From DATAVB01 sp036267955 (GTDB taxonomy: Bacteria > Actinomycetota > Actinomycetes > Mycobacteriales > QHCD01): 64,000 bases of DNA. The DNA lies in assembly GCA_036267955.1 (NCBI GenBank), contig DATAVB010000124.1, positions 28,875 to 92,874 of the forward strand, given 5' to 3'. Below are positions 59,431-64,000 of this stretch, one piece after another; position 1 is the first letter of the stretch; every line of letters begins with the position of its first letter. The notes below the pieces were generated by a model. The model was given only the letters and a program-made list of their open reading frames with translations, made no database searches and was not told the origin of the DNA. The position numbers and the translations under genes are program-made.

Positions 59431-60195
59431 GTGCCCGCGATGTCACCGGGCGAGCCGTCACCGGCCTCGGATCCCGGAGGCGCTGTAGGACCAGACGACC
59501 AGACGAAGCCGCAATTGACAGTGTTGCTCGTGGAGGACGATCCGCGCATCCGGCAGGCCCTGTCGCTCGCGCTCAATGATCAAGGGTGCCGGGCCATACC
59601 TGCAGGCACCGGAGAAGATGCGCTGAGGCTATTGTCCGGACCAGCGCATTCGGTCGATATCATTCTGCTCGATGTGATGTTGCCAGGCCTCGACGGCTTC
59701 GAGGTGTGTCGTCAGATACGGCAACTGGGCGACCTGCCAATTATCATGGTAACTGCACGCACCGACAGCGCCGATGTTATCGCGGGCCTCGAGGCCGGTG
59801 CTGACGACTATGTCACAAAGCCCCTCGTGGCGAGTGAACTTGTAGCGCGCATCCACGCTTTACTGCGCCGTGCCCGCAGCACCGATCGAGCGACGTCCTT
59901 CACCGTTGGCGATTTGCTGGTGGAGCCGGAGCAGGCACGCGCGGCGCGTGGTCCGACCCAGGTTCATCTGACCAAGACCGAGCTACGCCTATTGTGCGAG
60001 TTGGCCTATGCGGATGGTCGTGTAGTCAGCCGGGAGCGGTTACTGGAAAGAGTCTGGAATTACGGCTATTTCGGCGACACGCGACTGCTCGATGTACATA
60101 TACGCCGGCTTCGTCGCAAGGTGGAGCAAGATCCCAGCAGACCCCGATACATTCTGACGATCCGCGGTCACGGCTACCGTTTGGTGATGTCGTGA
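59431..60195 (+). CDS. OmpR-family response regulator
   Basis: About 254 residues from GTG 59431 (GAAGG seven bases upstream); ATG 59440 is an alternative. After a flexible acidic leader comes a normal receiver: VLLVEDDPRIRQALSLALND, phospho-acceptor IILLDVMLPGLDGFE, switch IIMVTARTDSADV and Lys in YVTKPLVASEL. The winged helix is intact: LTKTELRLLCELAYADGRVV, RERLLERVWNYGYF, LDVHIRRLRRKVEQDP and YILTIRGHGYRL. The stop overlaps the GTG of the kinase gene. The design resembles streptomycete CseB-type regulators. Base composition is lower in GC than the genes to its left. Confidence 0.93.
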   Translation: MPAMSPGEPSPASDPGGAVGPDDQTKPQLTVLLVEDDPRIRQALSLALNDQGCRAIPAGTGEDALRLLSGPAHSVDIILLDVMLPGLDGFEVCRQIRQLGDLPIIMVTARTDSADVIAGLEAGADDYVTKPLVASELVARIHALLRRARSTDRATSFTVGDLLVEPEQARAARGPTQVHLTKTELRLLCELAYADGRVVSRERLLERVWNYGYFGDTRLLDVHIRRLRRKVEQDPSRPRYILTIRGHGYRLVMS

Positions 60196-61604
60196 GGCAG
60201 CGTCCTTGGGGCGGCGCTTCGGGGCGGAGGACGTCACGTCTACGGTATCCGTTGCGAGTGCGGGTAATGACCGCGTTCGGCCTCGTATCGATGATCGTTA
60301 CCGGCCTACTTGCCGTTTTGGCTTGGACATTGTCCAGCAGTTATATGTTGAATCAACGGACCGATAGCGCTGTGCGGCAGGCGTCAGCCAACGCCAGACT
60401 TGCGGAATCCCGCCTGCGGCACGGATCGGACGGGCTCGCCGCATTGTTGACCGGCCTGGGATCCGAGGCCGAGTCTGCGGTACTCCTTGTCAACCGGGAG
60501 CAATGGATCAGCAGCGGCAATCAGATCGATCCGAAACAACTCCCGCGCGCATTCGTGTCGATGGTCGCCGCTGGCCAACCCGCGCGGCAACGCACTGTTC
60601 TGAGCGGGACGCCCGTACTAGCGGTCGGGCTGCCCCTGCCGACGAGCGCGGCTACCTACGTACAGGTCTTCCCGCTGCGCGACCTCGACCGGACGTTTAG
60701 ATTCCTCAGCTGGATTCTCGTCCTTGGTGTCATCATCAGTGGATTCGCTGGCGCCCTACTGGGTAGGTGGGCCGCGCTCCAGGCACTTCGGCCACTCATC
60801 AAGTTGAACTCGGCGGTCGCCACGGCCGCGGCCGGGGACCTTGCCGTACGACTTCCGGTGGGCGAGGATCCTGACCTGGCGCCGCTGGCACGTGCCTTCA
60901 ACGACACGGCCGAGACCCTGCAGACCCGGGTCGAACGCGACGCACGGTTTGCCGCGGATGTGAGTCACGAACTCCGGTCCCCGCTGACAACCATGGTCAA
61001 TGCGATGGCCGTTCTGGACCACCGGCGGGGTCAGTTGACCGGAAATGCTCGGCAAGCGCTCGATCTTCTGTCGTCCGATCTGACAAGATTCCAGCACCTT
61101 GTTGATGATCTGCTCGAGATTTCGCTGGCCGACGACTCAGGGAGTGCTGACAAGGCAGAACCGGTCGACCTGGGAGCGGTCGTCGGCGAGATCGCGCGGC
61201 ACTACCCAATCCCGGCAGGCGCGGTCGTCGAGACGACTGGCCGGAGCATGATGATATTAGGCGATCGTCGGCGCCTAGAGCGAGCGATCACGAATCTCGT
61301 GGTCAATGCACAACAACACGGCGGTGGCCTGCACCAACTCTCCGTCCGCGCCGGCGGTGCCGACAACGTCCGGATCGAGGTCGACGACGCCGGTCCTGGC
61401 GTGCCGGACGAGGACAAACTGCGCATCTTCGAGCGCTTCGCCCGCGGTTCACCTGCGACCAGAAGATCGTCCGACGCCGGGTCCGGGCTCGGCCTCGCGC
61501 TGGTCGCCCAACATGCTCGCGATCACGGAGGCCATACGTGGGTCGAAGACTGCCCAACCGGAGGCGCTCGCTTTGTCATCGAAATACCGAGGTATCAATC
61601 TTGA
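60192..61604 (+). CDS. HAMP-containing sensor histidine kinase
   Basis: 470 residues from GTG 60192 in the previous stop. Two membrane spans (VMTAFGLVSMIVTGLLAVLA, about 28-47, and WILVLGVIISGFAGALLG, about 175-192) flank an extracellular sensor of about 125 residues. HAMP (ALRPLIKLNSAVATAAAGDL) follows, then the dimerisation box FAADVSHELRSPLTTMVNAM (phospho-His) and HATPase_c motifs RAITNLVVNAQQHGG, DDAGPGVPD and GSGLGLALVAQHA. CseC-like layout. Its stop is inside the TTG start of the lipoprotein gene. Confidence 0.93.
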   Translation: MRQRPWGGASGRRTSRLRYPLRVRVMTAFGLVSMIVTGLLAVLAWTLSSSYMLNQRTDSAVRQASANARLAESRLRHGSDGLAALLTGLGSEAESAVLLVNREQWISSGNQIDPKQLPRAFVSMVAAGQPARQRTVLSGTPVLAVGLPLPTSAATYVQVFPLRDLDRTFRFLSWILVLGVIISGFAGALLGRWAALQALRPLIKLNSAVATAAAGDLAVRLPVGEDPDLAPLARAFNDTAETLQTRVERDARFAADVSHELRSPLTTMVNAMAVLDHRRGQLTGNARQALDLLSSDLTRFQHLVDDLLEISLADDSGSADKAEPVDLGAVVGEIARHYPIPAGAVVETTGRSMMILGDRRRLERAITNLVVNAQQHGGGLHQLSVRAGGADNVRIEVDDAGPGVPDEDKLRIFERFARGSPATRRSSDAGSGLGLALVAQHARDHGGHTWVEDCPTGGARFVIEIPRYQS

Positions 61605-61846
61605 AGACCTGGAATTTCACCGCTGCCGTACTGACCGCAGCCTGCGCACTCTCGGGCTGTGGCGTTGCCACCCAGTCAAAACCAACGAAAATCGATCGTC
61701 CAACCCAGACGGTGAATCCGACACCGCGAATACAACGCAGTGACTGCCCCACACCGCCTGCCAGTCGGCGGTCGCCAGAACCATCGGAGGGCGTGGACTG
61801 CACTGTTCCGACGAGTACGGCAAGCGGGCAACGGGCCACTCCTTAG
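61601..61846 (+). CDS. small lipoprotein of a two-component operon
   Basis: 81 residues from TTG 61601, overlapping the kinase stop (TTGA). Signal KTWNFTAAVLTAACALSGCG with an ideal lipobox LSGC near residue 20; the mature part is short and proline/serine-rich with two further cysteines, so it is likely disordered and surface-attached. Coupling to the kinase makes a role as an accessory sensor (as CseA is in streptomycetes) likely, but there is no sequence evidence for homology to CseA. Confidence 0.75.
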   Translation: MKTWNFTAAVLTAACALSGCGVATQSKPTKIDRPTQTVNPTPRIQRSDCPTPPASRRSPEPSEGVDCTVPTSTASGQRATP

Positions 61847-62051
61847 CCACGGCAGCGCTGGGAGACGCTCTTCATCTGCGCTGTGGGCGAGTACTCGCAG
61901 CGCCGCCGGGGCGACTTTGCCACGACCAGGTCGCGTTGCTCCGGACATCTGGACCGGCTGGCCCAGTTCCCGCAGTGTGCCCCATCGGGTCGACCGAGGC
62001 ACCCAAAAGTGTCAGTCAGTCGTCAGGTCCACGACGCTCCTACAAGACGAT

Positions 62052-62075
62052 GATGGAGGACCGCGAACCTCCATC
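62052..62075 (+). promoter_or_regulatory. hairpin just before a ribosome-binding site
   Basis: GATGGAGG and CCTCCATC pair perfectly (8 bp) around ACCGCGAA, ending three bases before the AAGGAG that serves the small gene at 62091. It could tune translation. The stretch 61847-62051 upstream holds nothing else I recognise. Confidence 0.45.
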
Positions 62076-62090
62076 GCCAAGGAGCGCACG

Positions 62091-62291
62091 ATGTTCCACC
62101 CGGCCGAACTGTTACCGGCACACCTGGATTCGTGGCCGCGCCAAGTGGGACAACTGCCTGGTGAGCACGGAACAACCACGGACTCCGGCAGAGGCCTGTC
62201 TCATAGCCGACTGGCGCGTGAGAGTATCGGCAAAGCCGCCAACCTGTTGGGCAACACAGTCATCCCTTGTCGAATCGGCGATCCTGCGTGA
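62091..62291 (+). CDS. small hypothetical protein coupled to a universal stress protein
   Basis: 66 residues from ATG 62091, with an excellent AAGGAG seven bases before it. The stop TGA overlaps the GTG of the universal stress protein gene by four bases. The sequence (FHPAELLPAHLDSWPRQVGQ, RLARESIGKAANLLGNTVIP) matches no family I know and has no signal peptide or membrane helix. The ribosome site plus translational coupling are the main evidence that it is real; it could also be a leader whose translation feeds ribosomes to the downstream gene. Confidence 0.55.
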   Translation: MFHPAELLPAHLDSWPRQVGQLPGEHGTTTDSGRGLSHSRLARESIGKAANLLGNTVIPCRIGDPA

Positions 62292-63160
62292 ATCCCTTTG
62301 CAGATGTGACACATCGTCGGCCGATTCTCGTCGATATTGATGGATCGAACGCTGGTTGGTCAGCGCTACGCTGGGCAGCGAGCGAGGCCAATCGTCGGTC
62401 GCTCCCACTCCAGTTGATATGTAGCTACTCGCCGCGAATCGTCTCTACTTACGGCAGCATGTACAACTCGGCGTGGGAGCAGGCAGGTCGCGCCGACCGG
62501 CGGTTGGCGGAGGACCTCCTGTCGGAGGCTATCGAATGGATCGGCCGTTGCTATCCCTTATGCGGCATGGAAGCTGGCACGATCGAGGGTGACAGGGTGC
62601 GAGTCCTATTGGATCTCGCACCCGACACAGATTCACTGGTCATCGGAGCCCGCTCCACAGGCCTGATGGGCTTTCACAGCGTCGATCCCGTCGCACGTTC
62701 CCTCACGGCACACGCCGGAAAGCCCGTCATTCTGGTCCAACAAGAACCCCTACCAGCTGGTGAGCGCGCACCTATCGTGGTCTTCAGCCGATTTGATCAT
62801 CCTGCCGGACCGGCGTTGAATTACGGTTTCGAGCACGCGCGTCATTACAACACCCGGCTACGCGTGGTGCGGTGGCAGCCCACCGGTTGGTGGACACATG
62901 CGCAACGAAACAAGGCGTCCTGGTACGCGACCGAAGAATTATTGTTCGACGAACTCGCTACCTGGCGCAGCCGCTATCCCGATGTGTCAGCGACAGGAGC
63001 GGTTCGACCCGCGGCCCGACTGCCGCTCGAATGCGCCGGCGCGCAGCTGCTGATCGTCGGCGAGCCACGCAACCCACGCTGGTATTGGCGGCGGCCGCGC
63101 GAGCTACGCACGCTATGCCAGGCTCGGCGGCCAACTGCCTCGATCCCGAACGAGCGGTGA
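62288..63160 (+). CDS. universal stress protein, two UspA-like domains
   Basis: About 290 residues from GTG 62288. The first UspA domain begins RPILVDIDGSNAGWSALRWA and has the ATP-binding GARSTGLMGFHSVDPVARSL (G-x2-G...G-S/T pattern), so nucleotide binding is likely. A second domain starts about APIVVFSRFDHPAGPALNYG but its end (CAGAQLLIVGEPRNPRWYWR) lacks the glycine loop, so it is degenerate. Tandem Usp proteins are typical of actinobacteria and respond to hypoxia or stress. Coupled by GTGA to the small gene upstream. A divergent-end gap separates it from the lipoprotein gene on the right. Confidence 0.88.
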   Translation: MNPFADVTHRRPILVDIDGSNAGWSALRWAASEANRRSLPLQLICSYSPRIVSTYGSMYNSAWEQAGRADRRLAEDLLSEAIEWIGRCYPLCGMEAGTIEGDRVRVLLDLAPDTDSLVIGARSTGLMGFHSVDPVARSLTAHAGKPVILVQQEPLPAGERAPIVVFSRFDHPAGPALNYGFEHARHYNTRLRVVRWQPTGWWTHAQRNKASWYATEELLFDELATWRSRYPDVSATGAVRPAARLPLECAGAQLLIVGEPRNPRWYWRRPRELRTLCQARRPTASIPNER

Positions 63161-63222
63161 CCGAGCAGAACTCCCTTCATTCAACGGGAACGCGGCAGTC
63201 GTTGAGCCACCCAAACCAATGG

Positions 63223-63702
63223 CTACGATGACGACGTCCCCGTCGTCGGGTCCGCGGGCGTTAAAACCGCGGAGAGCCCGCGGAGAGAATTGCCGACGGC
63301 CCTGAGCGCCGCCGCGCACCCGTGTTGGCCGGTGCCGTGGCAGGACAGATGCTGCAGAACCGTAGTGGTGCTGCTTAGACCGTTGGCCGCAGATGTCACA
63401 CGCGCCGGGTCGGCCGAGGCGTCAGCCAGGCTGGCTGCGGTCCGGGCGATCAGTTGCACCTGAGTGAGATAGCGCCCGTCGCAGCCGGAGTATCCGATCG
63501 GAGTGCGCTCTTCCGAGCAGGGATCCTGCTCCACAGCATCGATGATCGTCATGATGTTCGACATGGCGGTTGGATTTTGCGAATCGTGCGGCGCGACCCT
63601 GTGGATGGCGTTGCCGCAACCGACGATGGCCGTGGACATCACCATCAAAACCACGGCAAGTCGCCGCGGAATGCGACATGAGTGATCTTGTAGCTTTATC
63701 AT
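63223..63702 (-). CDS. hypothetical lipoprotein
   Basis: 159 residues from ATG 63702 (GAGG upstream). The leader has basic residues (CRIPRR), a hydrophobic core (LAVVLMVMSTAIV) and the lipobox IVGC at about residue 29, so it is likely exported and lipidated. The mature part has four more cysteines (DPCSEERTPIGYSGCDG, LSCHGTGQHGCAAAL), possibly two disulfides. No family recognised. It converges on the universal stress protein gene. Confidence 0.7.
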   Translation of the reverse strand: MIKLQDHSCRIPRRLAVVLMVMSTAIVGCGNAIHRVAPHDSQNPTAMSNIMTIIDAVEQDPCSEERTPIGYSGCDGRYLTQVQLIARTAASLADASADPARVTSAANGLSSTTTVLQHLSCHGTGQHGCAAALRAVGNSLRGLSAVLTPADPTTGTSSS

Positions 63703-63805
63703 GACCTCGCTCGGACCACTTCCTTTCGATTACTCCGGGCTGAGCCGGCCGCGAGAAATCGCTCCAGTATTTGCCGCGTGACTCGCATCTATGTTCCGTC
63801 GGGCG

Positions 63806-64000
63806 CTATTCCCAGCGGAAGTGGCGGGCGGCGAGTGTCAGGCTGAGGACTGCCCAGGCCAGCAAGGTGAGGGTGTCGTGTAGGGAGAGTCCGGCGCCGT
63901 TGCGGAGCACTGATCGTAGTCCGTGCGCGAGCGCGGAGGTTGGCAGCAGTCCGAGCATCGTGCGGGCCGTGGTCGGGAAGGAGGACAGCGGGAAGATCAC
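63806..64000 (-). CDS. ABC-2 type transporter permease (C-terminal part, cut by window edge)
   Basis: The last 64 codons of a leftward gene: LPTSALAHGLRSVLRNGAGL and LLAWAVLSLTLAARHFRWE. The penultimate hydrophobic helix and the R-x-F-x-W-E ending are standard for ABC-2 membrane subunits of drug or lipid exporters. The first codon in the window is an internal GTG, so the gene begins beyond 64000. Its ATPase gene is presumably further right. Confidence 0.85.
   Translation of the reverse strand: MIFPLSSFPTTARTMLGLLPTSALAHGLRSVLRNGAGLSLHDTLTLLAWAVLSLTLAARHFRWE

Overview
The window is high-GC DNA with GTG/TTG starts, many 4-base ATGA/GTGA gene overlaps, a furA-katG pair, NarL- and OmpR-type two-component systems, SigG/SigJ-like ECF sigma logic and DUF2237/DUF4097 proteins. 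This fits a chromosomal stretch of a large-genome soil-type actinobacterium (Micromonosporaceae-like is my guess; no marker here fixes the genus). I see no rRNA, tRNA, IS element, phage module or CRISPR array.

Layout. (1) 0-9 kb: a leftward catabolic operon (sugar-type ABC binding protein and two permeases, a remnant of a second binding protein, FAD oxidoreductase, amidohydrolase, PhyH-type dioxygenase, NAD epimerase). A DeoR-type regulator is divergent from it and two palindromes lie between them. (2) 9-14 kb: two DHFR-like (RibD-C) proteins bracket an aminoglycoside-phosphotransferase-like kinase and an ECF sigma factor with a SnoaL-like tail; a DHA2 efflux pump is translationally coupled to the second. 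(3) 14-16 kb: PhyH dioxygenase and AraC regulator, followed by a frameshifted PhyH pseudogene. (4) 16-21 kb: TMEM175-like channel, katG, furA with a 9-bp minisatellite tail and a FurA-type operator, and a secreted ScyD-like propeller. (5) 21-30 kb: DHA2 pump, an orphan response regulator lacking its phospho-acceptor, enolase-superfamily enzyme plus SRPBCC protein, STAS protein, LLM flavoenzyme and an NhaA-DsbA fusion. (6) 30-43 kb: HAD phosphatase, dinB with a SOS box over its start, hydrolases, TrmO, two Gfo/Idh oxidoreductases, NagB, GH3 beta-glucosidase, a TetR/SRPBCC divergon, and fragments of an ECF sigma factor and an alpha/beta hydrolase. (7) 43-50 kb: a NarL-type two-component system overlapping a DUF4097 protein and a spermidine-synthase-like protein, a wrecked helicase gene, a 2-hydroxyacid dehydrogenase. 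(8) 50-58.6 kb: BBE-type oxidoreductase, TetR, a second NarL-type system in line with an ABC exporter pair with complementary motif losses, and a large unassigned protein. (9) 58.6-64 kb: a visibly lower-GC block with an OmpR-type system coupled to a small lipoprotein, a small protein coupled to a universal stress protein, another lipoprotein and the end of an ABC-2 permease.

Four intergenic palindromes share a TGATCATG/GATC core (near 19.65, 29.93, 38.47 and 49.45 kb) and look like one dispersed hairpin family. Gene wreckage is frequent: binding-protein remnant, PhyH, ECF/hydrolase junction and helicase. The best candidates for something under-described are the ABC pair with one predicted live ATP site, the response regulator lacking phospho-acceptor residues, and the GATC hairpin family. 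No decisively new multi-gene defence or mobile system was found.
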